Numbered from the stretch's first letter, positions 49,334 to 58,025 are shown. The stretch: DNA of 64,000 nucleotides from CATOSD01 sp034422735 (GCA_034422735.1 DAOUJL010000071.1:1-64000), one strand, 5' to 3'. Notes: generated from the letters alone by a model not told the origin. Numbers and translations are program-made.

Positions 49334-51826
49334 CTATGAGTTGGGTGCGGCCAAGCTGAGCGAGCGGCCGTCGGGCAGCGGCGACTGCACGTTGACGACG
49401 ATCGCGTCGCCTTCGACCTCGATGACGGCGGTATCGCCCACGTTGACGTCACCCATAAGGATGGCGTCGGAGAGCTTGTCCTCCAAGTTGTCCTGAATGA
49501 CGCGCCGCAGCGGACGTGCGCCGAAGGTGGGATCGTAGCCCTTCTCCGCCAGCCACTCTTTCGCCTCCTGGTCCACCTCGAGGGTGATTCCCTTCTCGAC
49601 CAGGTTCGCCGACACGTCGGCCAGCATGAGGTCGACGATCTCCAGCATGTGGTCGCGGGTGAGGGCGTGGAACACCACGGAGCCGTCGATGCGGTTGAGG
49701 AACTCGGGCCGGAAGAAGCGCTTGACTTCCTCGTTGACGTTGTTCTGCATGCGGTCATAGGCGGCTTCCACACCCCTCGCGTCCTCGGACCTGTTGGCGA
49801 AGCCTATGCCGCGGTCCTGCCTGATCAGGTCGGAGCCGATGTTGCTCGTCATGACTATGATGGTGTTGCGGAAGTCTACGCGGCGCCCCCTGGCGTCGGT
49901 GAGGTGGCCGTCGTCGAAGATCTGGAGCAGGATGCTGAAGACCTCGGGATGGGCCTTTTCGATTTCGTCGAGCAGGATCACGCAGTATGGCCTGCGGCGA
50001 ATCGCCTCGGTGAGCTGGCCGCCGTCATCGTAGCCCACGTAGCCGGGCGGCGAGCCGACCAGCCGGGCCACGGAGTACCGCTCCATGAACTCGGACATGT
50101 CGATGCGGACCATGGCCTCTTCGCTGCCGAACATGAACTCGGCGAGCTTTTGGACAAGGTAGGTCTTGCCGACACCGGTGGGGCCGAGGAACATGAACAC
50201 GCCGGTGGGGCGCTTGGGGTTCTTGAGCCCGGCGCGCGCCCTGCGCACGGCCTTGGAGATCATGGTGATAGGCTCGTCCTGCCCCACGACCTGCTCGCTG
50301 AGCACGTCCTCCATGTGGATGAGGCGTTCGGACTCCTCGGAGGCGAGGCGGGTGACGGGGATGCCCGTCCACATCGCGACGACCTCGGCGATATTCTCTT
50401 CGGTTACGACGACGGCTTCTCCGCCCATCTCGTCCTGCCACTCCCTCTCCAGTTCGGTCAGGCGGTCGCTCAGGTTCTCCTCGCGGTCGCGCAACTCGGC
50501 AGCCTCGTCGTAGTGGCGCGCCTCTATGGCGTCGTCCTTCTCTTTGCGGACGCGCTCCAGCATCTTGGTGACCTCTTTGAGCGACAGCGGCGGGGTGTTG
50601 GTGTTGATCCGCACCCTCGACGAGGCTTCGTCGATGAGGTCGATTGCCTTGTCCGGCAGGAACCTGTCGGGTATGAAGCGCGAGGCCAGGCTGGCGGCGG
50701 CCCTGAGGGCGTCGTCGCCTATGTTGAGGTCGTGGTGCTCTTCGTAGTGGCCCTTGACGCCCTTGAGGATCTCGACGGTCTCTTCGACGGTCGGCTCGTC
50801 CACCCTCACCGGCTGGAACCTGCGCTCCAGCGCGGGGTCGCGCTCCACGTACTTGCGGTAGTCGTCGTGGGTCGTCGCGCCGATGGTCTGCACTTCCCCT
50901 CTTGCGAGCGAGGGTTTGAGGATGTTGGCGGCGTCGACGGCGCCCTCGGCGGCACCCGCGCCTATCATGGTGTGAAGCTCGTCGATGAAGAGGACACAGT
51001 TTTTGGAGTTGCGAATCTCTTCGATGACCTTCTTGAGCCGCTCTTCGAACTCACCGCGGTACTTGGTGCCCGCGATGGTAGCCGCCAGATCCAGGGTGAC
51101 GAGGCGCTTGTTCTTGAGGGTGTTGGGCACGTCGTTTTCCGCGATGCGCTGGGCGAGCGCCTCGACGATGGCGGTCTTGCCGACGCCGGGCTCGCCGATG
51201 AGCACGGGGTTGTTCTTGGTGCGCCTGCTCAGAATCTGGGTGACGCGCTGGATCTCGGTCTCCCGGCCAACGGTGCGGTCGAGCTCTCCCTCGCGAGCGC
51301 GCTTGGTCAGGTCGATGCCGAGCTGATCGAGCGTGGGGGTCTTGGCGCGGGATGAGCGGCCGGACCCCTGGGACTGCTGGGGGCTCTGCGTGAGTATGCG
51401 GCTGGTCTCGCCGCGGACCTTGTCCAGGCTGACGCCGAGGCTTTCGAGGACGCCGGCGGCCACGCCTTCGCCCTCGCGCATGAGGCCTATCAGCAGGTGT
51501 TCGGTGCCGATGTAGTGGTGATTGAGCCTGCGGGCTTCATCGACCGCGAGCTCGATCACCTTCTTGGCGCGTGGGGTCAGCCCGATCTCACCCGGGACGG
51601 TGCGCTCTCCGCGCCCCATCACGAACTCGACGGCGGCTCGCACCTTGTCCAGCTCGATACCCAGGTTGGCCAGCGCCTTCGCGGCGACTCCATCCGTCTC
51701 GCGGACAAGGCCGAGGAGGATGTGCTCGGTGCCAATGTAATTGTGATTGAATCTCTGGGCCTCTTCCTGGGCCAGAGAAAGCACCCTGCGCGCCCTCTCG
51801 GAGAACTTCTCAAACCTACTCGCCAC
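49334..51826 (-). CDS. clpC: ATP-dependent Clp protease ATPase subunit ClpC
   Basis: 830 residues from GTG 51826 with AGGAG upstream. Two Clp N repeats (RVLSLAQEEAQRFNHNYIGT and VIELAVDEARRLNHHYIGTE), first AAA+ Walker A GEPGVGKTAIVEALAQRI, a UVR-type coiled segment EARHYDEAAELRDREENLSD, second Walker A FLGPTGVGKTYLVQKLAEFM and the end domain. Unfolds proteins for ClpP. No ctsR or mcsAB adjacent, so its regulation differs from Firmicutes. Confidence 0.95.
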   Translation of the reverse strand: MASRFEKFSERARRVLSLAQEEAQRFNHNYIGTEHILLGLVRETDGVAAKALANLGIELDKVRAAVEFVMGRGERTVPGEIGLTPRAKKVIELAVDEARRLNHHYIGTEHLLIGLMREGEGVAAGVLESLGVSLDKVRGETSRILTQSPQQSQGSGRSSRAKTPTLDQLGIDLTKRAREGELDRTVGRETEIQRVTQILSRRTKNNPVLIGEPGVGKTAIVEALAQRIAENDVPNTLKNKRLVTLDLAATIAGTKYRGEFEERLKKVIEEIRNSKNCVLFIDELHTMIGAGAAEGAVDAANILKPSLARGEVQTIGATTHDDYRKYVERDPALERRFQPVRVDEPTVEETVEILKGVKGHYEEHHDLNIGDDALRAAASLASRFIPDRFLPDKAIDLIDEASSRVRINTNTPPLSLKEVTKMLERVRKEKDDAIEARHYDEAAELRDREENLSDRLTELEREWQDEMGGEAVVVTEENIAEVVAMWTGIPVTRLASEESERLIHMEDVLSEQVVGQDEPITMISKAVRRARAGLKNPKRPTGVFMFLGPTGVGKTYLVQKLAEFMFGSEEAMVRIDMSEFMERYSVARLVGSPPGYVGYDDGGQLTEAIRRRPYCVILLDEIEKAHPEVFSILLQIFDDGHLTDARGRRVDFRNTIIVMTSNIGSDLIRQDRGIGFANRSEDARGVEAAYDRMQNNVNEEVKRFFRPEFLNRIDGSVVFHALTRDHMLEIVDLMLADVSANLVEKGITLEVDQEAKEWLAEKGYDPTFGARPLRRVIQDNLEDKLSDAILMGDVNVGDTAVIEVEGDAIVVNVQSPLPDGRSLSLAAPNS

Positions 51827-51865
51827 GTCTAAATCTCCTATCAGGAGTTGGCGACTGTTGCAGAA

Positions 51866-53023
51866 CTAGAGCCTAAAATCCCCAAACTCCCCCTCTTCCA
51901 AAGCCTGCTTCAGGCTGAGTCCCAATCGCCTTCTCTCTGGTTCGATCTTCAGAATCTTCAGCTTAACGGTTTCACCCTCGCGAACTATCTCCCTGGGATG
52001 GCCGATCATCCGGGAGCTGAGTTCGGAGATGTGAACCAGGCCTTCTACCGAGCCTTCGACCCGGGCGAACGCGCCGAAGTTCATCAGCTTGGTTATGGTC
52101 GCGTCGACGATGTCACCGACAACGTGCTTCTCGTGTATCGTCTCCCAAGGCTCCGGCTGCAAGCGTCTGAGACTCAGGGCGATCTTCTTGTTCTGCGCGT
52201 CGACCCGCAGCACGAAAACGTCTATCTCGTCGCCGAGCTTGACTATCTCCTCGATGGACTTGACCGGGTGCCAGGACAGCTCCGAGATGTGGATGAGGCC
52301 ATCGGCCCCACCCAGATCGACGAACGCGCCGAAGCTGCTGATGCCGGTGACCTTGCCCCTGCGAACGTCGCCCTCAGTCAGCTCCTCGATGAGCCTAGCC
52401 TTCTGGGCCTCGCGTTGCTCCTGCACCGCCTGCCGCTCGGAGAAGATGGCGCGGTTGCGGCCGCGGTTTATCTCCAGAATCTTGAGCTGGAGCACGTTGC
52501 CGACCGACTCGGCTCGGGGGTCGACCGGGGGGGGCTGCCTTTCTCCGGTCTCCTCCGACTTGGCCTCAGACTCTTCCTGCCTGCGCTGGAACTCGCGGAA
52601 CTGGTCGTGAGGCACGCTCACCAGCTGCGACATCGGCACAAAGCCCTGAATCGTCTCGACGTCCACGATGGCGCCGCCGCGATTGAAGCCCAGGATGGTG
52701 CCCTGGACGGTCTCGTTCTCGCCCATCATGGCTTCCAGCTCGTGCCATGCCTTCTCGCCGATGGCCCTGTCGATGGACAGGATGGCGGAGCCTTCGTCGC
52801 TGGAGTCGCGGATGACGAACGTCACGACGGAGGAGCCTACCTCGAGTCGCTCCGCGTCCTCCGGGCTGAGCGAGCGCATCTCCCTTTGGGGCACGATGCC
52901 CTCGGCCTTGTGTCCTATGCTTACGAGCAGGCCGTCGGAATCGACGCGCATTACGATGCCTTCGACAACGTCGCCCCGCCGCAGAGGTTTCAGTGACTCA
53001 ACGGAGTCAATGAACTCCCCCAT
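51866..53023 (-). CDS. rpsA: Ribosomal protein S1-like protein with four S1 domains
   Basis: 385 residues from ATG 53023. S1 repeats start at RRGDVVEGIVMRVDSDGLLV, ETVQGTILGFNRGGAIVDVE, GDVRRGKVTGISSFGAFVDL and GDIVDATITKLMNFGAFARV. A Glu/Gln-rich linker with QEEQREAQKARLIEEL joins domains 2 and 3. The frame runs up to TTG 53104, but the promoter at 53114-53142 would put transcription start near 53107, so a TTG start would be leaderless; ATG 53023 is preferred. It assists mRNA binding by the 30S subunit. Confidence 0.88.
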   Translation of the reverse strand: MGEFIDSVESLKPLRRGDVVEGIVMRVDSDGLLVSIGHKAEGIVPQREMRSLSPEDAERLEVGSSVVTFVIRDSSDEGSAILSIDRAIGEKAWHELEAMMGENETVQGTILGFNRGGAIVDVETIQGFVPMSQLVSVPHDQFREFQRRQEESEAKSEETGERQPPPVDPRAESVGNVLQLKILEINRGRNRAIFSERQAVQEQREAQKARLIEELTEGDVRRGKVTGISSFGAFVDLGGADGLIHISELSWHPVKSIEEIVKLGDEIDVFVLRVDAQNKKIALSLRRLQPEPWETIHEKHVVGDIVDATITKLMNFGAFARVEGSVEGLVHISELSSRMIGHPREIVREGETVKLKILKIEPERRRLGLSLKQALEEGEFGDFRL

Positions 53024-53113
53024 GTCTTGGACTTGGCCTTGCTCCTCCTGAGAATTGGAACTCAACAAATCAACTACCGCCGTGTTTATTAGGGCATAGC
53101 CCAATATTTCACA

Positions 53114-53142
53114 ATTATATGTGTATAGCTAGGGCGTGTAAA
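53114..53142 (-). promoter_or_regulatory. Strong sigma-70 promoter of rpsA
   Basis: On the minus strand TTTACA, 17 bp, TATAAT: a perfect -10 and near-perfect -35. The predicted start near 53107 gives an 84-nt leader to ATG 53023. Confidence 0.7.
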
Positions 53143-53225
53143 GCCGAAACGTGTCGGCAAATCGGGATGGATCGAGAGAAACGGGGCCTCAAAGCGAGAT
53201 TGGAGGGGCCACAATGCAAAGAGCC

Positions 53226-53343
53226 CCCTGGCAGTGACCTATTTTCCCACGTCCTTACGGGCGCAGTATCGTCAGCGCTGAGGCGTTTCACTGCCGTGTT
53301 CGGGATGGGAACGGGTGGGGCCGCCTCGCCAGAACCACCAAGG
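53226..53343 (-). rRNA. rrf: 5S ribosomal RNA
   Basis: About 118 nt. The minus strand contains CCCACCCGTTCCCATCCCGA followed by ACACGG, the universal loop B/C region, then GTGAAACGCCTCAGCGCTGA and GGTCACTGCCAGGG. Ends CCTTGGTGG and CTGCCAGGG pair as helix I. No 23S is linked on either side. Confidence 0.93.
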
Positions 53344-53525
53344 GACGCTCATTTGCGATTGTGGTGTGCCGACTGGAGATTCCTCGTCCGGACGGCCACC
53401 GTCTGACAGAAGAGTCTACACCAGAGGGGGCCTCCGTGTCAACGCGGACGGCGCGGTCGTCGGGGCTGTCAGCTACCCGCGGGCTGGTGTACTATAGGCC
53501 AAGAATGGCAGGTGGCAATGTTTCA

Positions 53526-54770
53526 ATGAGAGCCGACGTCACGTATCCGCTGAACGCGGCGCGGTCGCTCGCGCTCCACGCGCAGGGCCTGGCCGAGCAG
53601 CCGAACCTGGACGCGCCTTCCACGCCGGACGAGGTGTACTCCGCCGTGGAGCGCGTGGGGTGCCTGCAGATCGACACACTCCAGATGGTGCGGCGCAGCC
53701 ACTACCTGGCGCTCTGGAGCCGGCTGGGCATGTACGATCCGGCGGACCTCGACGCGCTGGCGTACGATCCCGAACGGCGGCGGCTGTTCGAATACTGGCT
53801 TCACGCGGCGAGCATCATCCCGTTCAGCGAGTACCGCTACCGGCTGCGGCTGATGCGCCGGGTCGCCGAGGACAAGTTCAGGTCGCGCAGGCGCTGGCTG
53901 GACGAGCCGGGCAGCGGGGAGACGCTGGAGGCGGTGCGGCGGCGGGTGCGGGAAGAGGGCACGGTGCGCGTCTCCGATTTCTCGGACGACCGCCCGCTGC
54001 CAAGAAAGGGGTGGTGGGACTGGAAGCCGGCCAAGCACGCGCTGGAGTACCTGTACGACCTGGGCGAAGCGATGGTGTCCGGGCGCGAGAACTTCCAGCG
54101 CGTGTACGATCTGCGGGAGCGCGTGCTGCCGGACTGGGTGGACACCAGCGAGCCGACGGAGGAGGAGGCGGTGCGGCACCTGCTGGAGTGGTCGATGCGG
54201 CGCGTCGGCATCTGCACGCCGCGCCAGCTCCGGGACTATGCCCGGATGAAGGTCGTGGAGACGCGGGGGCACCTGGCCGCGCTGATGGACGAGGGAGTGT
54301 TCGTGGAGGTGTCGTGCGTCACGGCGCAGGGCGAGGCGGAGCGATTCATCGTTCACCGCGACAGCCTGGACACGCTGGAGCGCGCGGCGGACGGCGACCT
54401 GAAGCCGGGGGCGACGACGTTCCTGACGCCGTTCGACAGCCTGTTCTGGGCGCCGGGCCGCGACGCTCAGCTCTGGGGGTTCGAGCAGAGGCTGGAGGCC
54501 TACGTGCCGGCTCCCAAGCGGCGGTGGGGGTACTTCTGCCTGCCGATCCTGCACGGCGACAGGCTGGTGGGTAGGTTCGACCCGAAGCTGGAGCGGGCTA
54601 CGGGCACGCTGCGGCTGAGGGCGCTGCACTTGGAGCCGGACGTCGAACCGGACGAGGACCTGGTCGCGGATTTTGCCCAGGCGATGCGGGGGTTCATGGC
54701 GTTTCACGAGGCGACCGACCTGGTGGTCGAGGGCGGGAACGGGGCGGCGTTGGCAAGTAGTTTTGGATGA
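53526..54770 (+). CDS. Winged-helix YcaQ/AlkX-family (DNA crosslink glycosylase-like) protein
   Basis: 414 residues from ATG 53526 with AGGTGG 10 bases upstream; ATG 53505 is an alternative. ARSLALHAQGLAEQPN and VERVGCLQIDTLQMVRRSHY, then ALWSRLGMYDPADLD is the family start, followed by EYWLHAASIIPFSEYRYRLR. The end reads FLTPFDSLFWAPGRDAQLWG and a final RFDPKLERATGTLRLRALHL. Such proteins unhook interstrand crosslinks in E. coli. Monocistronic. Confidence 0.88.
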   Translation: MRADVTYPLNAARSLALHAQGLAEQPNLDAPSTPDEVYSAVERVGCLQIDTLQMVRRSHYLALWSRLGMYDPADLDALAYDPERRRLFEYWLHAASIIPFSEYRYRLRLMRRVAEDKFRSRRRWLDEPGSGETLEAVRRRVREEGTVRVSDFSDDRPLPRKGWWDWKPAKHALEYLYDLGEAMVSGRENFQRVYDLRERVLPDWVDTSEPTEEEAVRHLLEWSMRRVGICTPRQLRDYARMKVVETRGHLAALMDEGVFVEVSCVTAQGEAERFIVHRDSLDTLERAADGDLKPGATTFLTPFDSLFWAPGRDAQLWGFEQRLEAYVPAPKRRWGYFCLPILHGDRLVGRFDPKLERATGTLRLRALHLEPDVEPDEDLVADFAQAMRGFMAFHEATDLVVEGGNGAALASSFG

Positions 54771-54789
54771 TGGATTCAGGAGGTAGAAA

Positions 54790-55479
54790 GTGGACTCGAC
54801 AGTGATAGCGGAGTACAAGCAGAAGATCATCGAGGCTGGGAGGTTCGTGACTAGCTGCGGGGTGATGTCGCTGAGCAAGCACGGCAACATCAGCGCGCGG
54901 ATTCCGGGCGAGGACGCGTTCCTGCTGACGGCGGGCGGGACGCTGTCGGAGCTGGGGCCGGAGAACATCGCGCTGTACGAGCTTGACGGCACGCTGGTGG
55001 AGGGCGCGGTGGAGCCGACTTCGGCGGAGATCGTGGACATGCACGGCGTGGTGTACCGGCTGCGACCGGACGCGGGCGGCGCGCTGCACACGCACTCGCC
55101 GGCTGCGACGAGTCTGGCGGTGGCCTACGAGTCGATACCGCTGATCTACGAGGCGATGGCGCGGTTCGACATGACGGACGGGGTGCCGCTGGCCGGCTAC
55201 GGTCCGAGGGGATCGAGCGAGTCAGTGGAGAACATCGCCCGCGCCATCCGGGAGAACCCGAACACGGGCGGCGTGCTGCTGGCCAACCACGGCGTGCTGG
55301 CGTTCGCGTCGGACCCGGTGTCGTCGGTGCGGGCCAACGTCGTGATCGAGGAGGCGGCGATCCTGTACATGAACGCCAGGACGCTCGGCGGGGCGAACCA
55401 GATTCCGGCGCACATGGCGCGATACACCCAGGAGCGGCGAGACGCGTTCGCCGAGGCGGGCGTGCAGCGGGCGGGGTAG
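54790..55479 (+). CDS. Class II aldolase/adducin family protein
   Basis: 229 residues from GTG 54790 with AGGAGG upstream. N-terminal YKQKIIEAGRFVTSCGVMSL, substrate loop SKHGNISARIPGEDAFLLTA, PTSAEIVDMHGVVYRLRPDA; zinc His pair in GGALHTHSPAATSLA and third His in GVLLANHGVLAFASD. Fuculose- or ribulose-phosphate aldolase-like; the catalytic Glu is not evident near the usual SSE position, being PTSAEI here. Sugar substrate unknown. It starts 19 bp after the YcaQ-like gene. Confidence 0.88.
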   Translation: MDSTVIAEYKQKIIEAGRFVTSCGVMSLSKHGNISARIPGEDAFLLTAGGTLSELGPENIALYELDGTLVEGAVEPTSAEIVDMHGVVYRLRPDAGGALHTHSPAATSLAVAYESIPLIYEAMARFDMTDGVPLAGYGPRGSSESVENIARAIRENPNTGGVLLANHGVLAFASDPVSSVRANVVIEEAAILYMNARTLGGANQIPAHMARYTQERRDAFAEAGVQRAG

Positions 55480-55484
55480 GCGTT

Positions 55485-55618
55485 CACCCTCACCCTGACC
55501 CTCTCCCATCAAGGGAGAGGGGACTCTTGCACCCCCATCCTAACCTTCCCCCTGCGAGGGGGAAGGGACTTTTGCACCCTCACCCTGACCCTCTCCCATC
55601 GAGGGAGAGGGGACTTTT
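55485..55618. repeat. Tandem A-B-A array of dispersed palindromes
   Basis: Three units: family A 55485-55527, family B 55530-55572, family A 55575-55618. Each ends in GGGGAC or AAGGGACT plus a CTT/TTT run. The last unit runs into the stop codon of the PAP2-like gene. Confidence 0.8.
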
Positions 55619-56204
55619 AGGCGAGGCAGAGGGCGCGGGCGAATTTGAGGACGAACTCGGGGATGGGGCGGAGAAGGCGGAAGAGGGTGAAGACTACGGC
55701 AGTCACCACTCCGGCGATGGCGAATCCGGCGGCGACGTCCAGGGGGTAGTGGACGCCGGCGAAGACGCGGGCGAAGGCGTAGAGTCCGGCGGCGGCGAGG
55801 AAGGCGGCCCCGGCGCGGCGGTCGACCCACCAGACGGCGATGGCGATGGCGCCCGCGGCGGCGATGGCGTTGGACGGGAACGACGAGTCGGTGGGCGGGT
55901 AGAACAGCAGCGTCACCTGGTCGGGGAACTCGGCGAACGGGCGCGGCCGGAAGTAGTACCAGTTGGTGATGTAGACCGCCCAACTGGACAGGGCCATCGA
56001 GGTGAGGGCGGCGAACACGCCCACCTGTCTGCGGCGGCGGGCGTCCGCGTCCTGGCCGGCGAACCAGAACGCGATGAGGCCGAGGGCCATTGTCACCGGG
56101 ATCAGGTAGTCGCTGACGACCCAGGTGATGAAGGTGTCCACGGGCGAGTACCTGCCCGCCAGGCCGTTCAGCCAGAGGAACAGTTGTTGGTCCGCGCTCA
56201 CCAT
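55617..56204 (-). CDS. PAP2-superfamily membrane protein with altered active site
   Basis: 195 residues, about five membrane segments. The PAP2 fold is clear in NWYYFRPRPF, then DSSFPSNAIAAAGAIA and ARVFAGVHYPLDVAAG. The first catalytic Lys is replaced (Asn in TNWYYFRPRP) and the histidine after PSN is missing, reading PSNAIA instead of PSN/DHA. The final His and Asp remain. It may be a non-catalytic lipid-binding relative. Overlaps the upstream membrane protein by 7 nt. Confidence 0.72.
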   Translation of the reverse strand: MVSADQQLFLWLNGLAGRYSPVDTFITWVVSDYLIPVTMALGLIAFWFAGQDADARRRRQVGVFAALTSMALSSWAVYITNWYYFRPRPFAEFPDQVTLLFYPPTDSSFPSNAIAAAGAIAIAVWWVDRRAGAAFLAAAGLYAFARVFAGVHYPLDVAAGFAIAGVVTAVVFTLFRLLRPIPEFVLKFARALCLA

Positions 56205-56623
56205 TTGGCGAGCCGGCGTCCGATGCCGCGGCGCAGGGCGCTGGCGTAGTTGCTGGTTCTCAGCGCGTCCAGGCCGTCCGGCGGGTCACACTCCCCTGCC
56301 CTCATGCCCAGGTTCACGAGGGAGGACGCGAGCAGGGTGAAGGCCACCGCGGTCGACGCGCCCAGGAAGAAGAACAGGGCCTGGCTCGGGGCGTCCAGTC
56401 CGCCTTCGTAGTCGTTGATGTTGCGGTCCTCGACGGCGAAGAACCAGGCGAACGCGCCCACGATCAGGACGCCGCCGAGCGTCCTGGCCGGCACGGGCGG
56501 CTTGAGGAAGAGCAGGCCGCGGAGTCCGCCGAGGGATGCGGCGAACTGGAGCGTGCCGGTCGCGGCGACGGCTACGAGGATGTAGTAGTCGGTCGCGAAG
56601 GTGAACAGCGCCTTCACCCCCAT
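56198..56623 (-). CDS. Small integral membrane protein of unknown function
   Basis: 141 residues with three hydrophobic segments (about residues 8-35, 45-64, 82-104) and a basic C-terminus (RRGIGRRLAKW). The ATG 56623 lies in a family-B repeat, whose GGATGGGGGTG gives both ATG and a GTG two codons later. Translationally coupled to the PAP2-like gene downstream. No family recognised. Confidence 0.6.
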   Translation of the reverse strand: MGVKALFTFATDYYILVAVAATGTLQFAASLGGLRGLLFLKPPVPARTLGGVLIVGAFAWFFAVEDRNINDYEGGLDAPSQALFFFLGASTAVAFTLLASSLVNLGMRAGECDPPDGLDALRTSNYASALRRGIGRRLAKW

Positions 56624-56760
56624 CCTAACCTTCCCCCGTCAAGGGGGAAGGGACTATTCGGAAGGTTTACTCACGATGCCTGTCCCCATAAGCCCGTCAA
56701 GGGGGAAGGGACTCTTGCACCCCCATCCTAACCTTCCCCCGTCGAGGGGGAAGGGACTTT
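56614..56760. repeat. Cluster of family-B repeats with the extended composite form
   Basis: Family B 56614-56655, then ATTCGGAAGG..TAC..CCTGTCCCCATAAGCCC and a part-copy 56694-56716, then a second full B 56718-56760. The first 103 bp correspond in order to 37369-37470. Confidence 0.75.
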
Positions 56761-56778
56761 TGGCATCCGCGGGCCGGG

Positions 56779-57711
56779 CTACCAGCTTTCGAGGGGGACG
56801 GCGGTGCACCATTCGGCGTAGGCGGGGTCGTTGCCGCGGATGACGTCCAGGTACTTGTCCCTGATCTGGCCGGTGATGGGGCCGATGCCGCCTTCGCCGA
56901 TGGGCCGGCTGTCCAGCTCGCCGACGGGGGTGACGTGGGCGGCGGTGCCGGTGAGGAAAACCTCGTCGGCGAGGTAGAGCTCGCTGCGGCGGATGTTGCG
57001 CTCCACGATGTCGAGTCCTAGCTCGCGCTTGGCGAGGGTGATGGCGGAGTCGCGGGTGATGCCGACGAGGTTGTTGTCGGCGACGGGCGGGGTGTGGACG
57101 ACGCCGTTGGAGACCATGAAGAGGTTTTCGCCGCTGCCTTCGGAGACGTTGCCGTCCTGGGTGAGCATGATGGCCTCGTCGAATCCGGCGAGTACGGCTT
57201 CGGTCTTGGCGAGGATGCTGTTGACGTAGTGGCCGGAGATTTTGACGCGGGGCGGGATGATGGTGTCGTCGATGCGGCGCCAGGAGGAGGTGCAGCAGCG
57301 GATTGCGCCCTCGGCGTCGATGTAGGCGCCGAATGGGTTGACGATGAGGGTGAAGTCGCTGCCGAGCTCGTGGAGCTTGAGGTTGGCGACGAGCTCTTCG
57401 CTTTTGTAGGCGAGGGGCCTGATGTAGAGGTCTTCGCTGTAGCCGCACTTGTTGACGAGGTCCACGGTGATGTCGCAGAGGTCGTCGGCGCTGTAGGGGA
57501 TGTCGAGCATCATCATGCGGCAGCCCTGGAGGAAGCGGAGGTAGTGCTCTCTCATCCGGAAGATCATCATCTTGCCCTGGTCTTGGTTCCAGTTGCCCCG
57601 GATGCCTTCGAATACGGCGGTGCCGTAGTGCATGGCGTGGGTCATGACGCTGACCCTGGCGTCGGCGAGGGGCACGACGTTACCACGGAAGAAGGCGAGG
57701 GCTTCGGGCAT
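56779..57711 (-). CDS. ilvE: Branched-chain amino acid aminotransferase
   Basis: 310 residues from ATG 57711. Class-IV PLP fold: VSVMTHAMHYGTAVFEGIRG at the start, RIDDTIIPPRVKISGHYVNS with the PLP lysine before SGHY, then LAKTEAVLAGFDEAIMLTQD and GNVSEGSGENLFMVSNG. The end DSRPIGEGGIGPITGQIRDK is typical. Transaminates Leu, Ile and Val. A TGTCCC-rich stretch lies about 170-240 bp upstream. Confidence 0.94.
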   Translation of the reverse strand: MPEALAFFRGNVVPLADARVSVMTHAMHYGTAVFEGIRGNWNQDQGKMMIFRMREHYLRFLQGCRMMMLDIPYSADDLCDITVDLVNKCGYSEDLYIRPLAYKSEELVANLKLHELGSDFTLIVNPFGAYIDAEGAIRCCTSSWRRIDDTIIPPRVKISGHYVNSILAKTEAVLAGFDEAIMLTQDGNVSEGSGENLFMVSNGVVHTPPVADNNLVGITRDSAITLAKRELGLDIVERNIRRSELYLADEVFLTGTAAHVTPVGELDSRPIGEGGIGPITGQIRDKYLDVIRGNDPAYAEWCTAVPLESW

Positions 57712-57877
57712 GGCTGGAATCTCCTTTGTTTCGGGACTGCGGGCGGCCGGCGGGCGGCCCGCTTCAGGGCTGGGGGCCATTATACGCGCAAGGTGGCGGG
57801 ATGACAAAGCGGGGAGAGGGTCTTCGCGAAAAGTGCTCCATTCTGCACAATTCCGCTCATTTCGTAGCTGGGGGGCT

Positions 57878-57950
57878 GTCCCAGGATGTGTCCCCTGGTG
57901 TGTCAAACCGTGAGGTTTTGGGGACATTCCGGGACATTTTGGGGATGTCC
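57878..57950. promoter_or_regulatory. Cluster of TGTCCC/GGGACA half-sites
   Basis: TGTCCCA 57878, TGTCCCC 57889, then inverted GGGGACA 57920, GGGACA 57931 and GGGGATGTCC 57941, around AAACCGTGAGGTTT (57906-57919). The two outer groups form an imperfect inverted repeat. It could be an operator for ilvE or a structural repeat. Other than this and repeats, 57712-58495 holds no gene. Confidence 0.4.
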
Positions 57951-58025
57951 GCCGGGGTCTGGCTGGGGGCGCCTGGGTGCACGGTAACAGGTGCGGCTGC
58001 CGCAGGTGGCTGCGGGGGGGCAGGT

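Noticed and set aside
49649..51355. A 568-codon plus-strand ORF opposite clpC
   Set aside because: Shadow of a highly conserved gene; no recognisable domain.
55485..55618. The A-B-A repeat run as a CRISPR-like array
   Set aside because: Units are two different palindromic families placed nearly end to end; no unique spacers.
56779..57927. ilvE extended to the start at 57927
   Set aside because: The extra 72 codons contain no family pattern; ATG 57711 gives the normal BCAT N-terminus.
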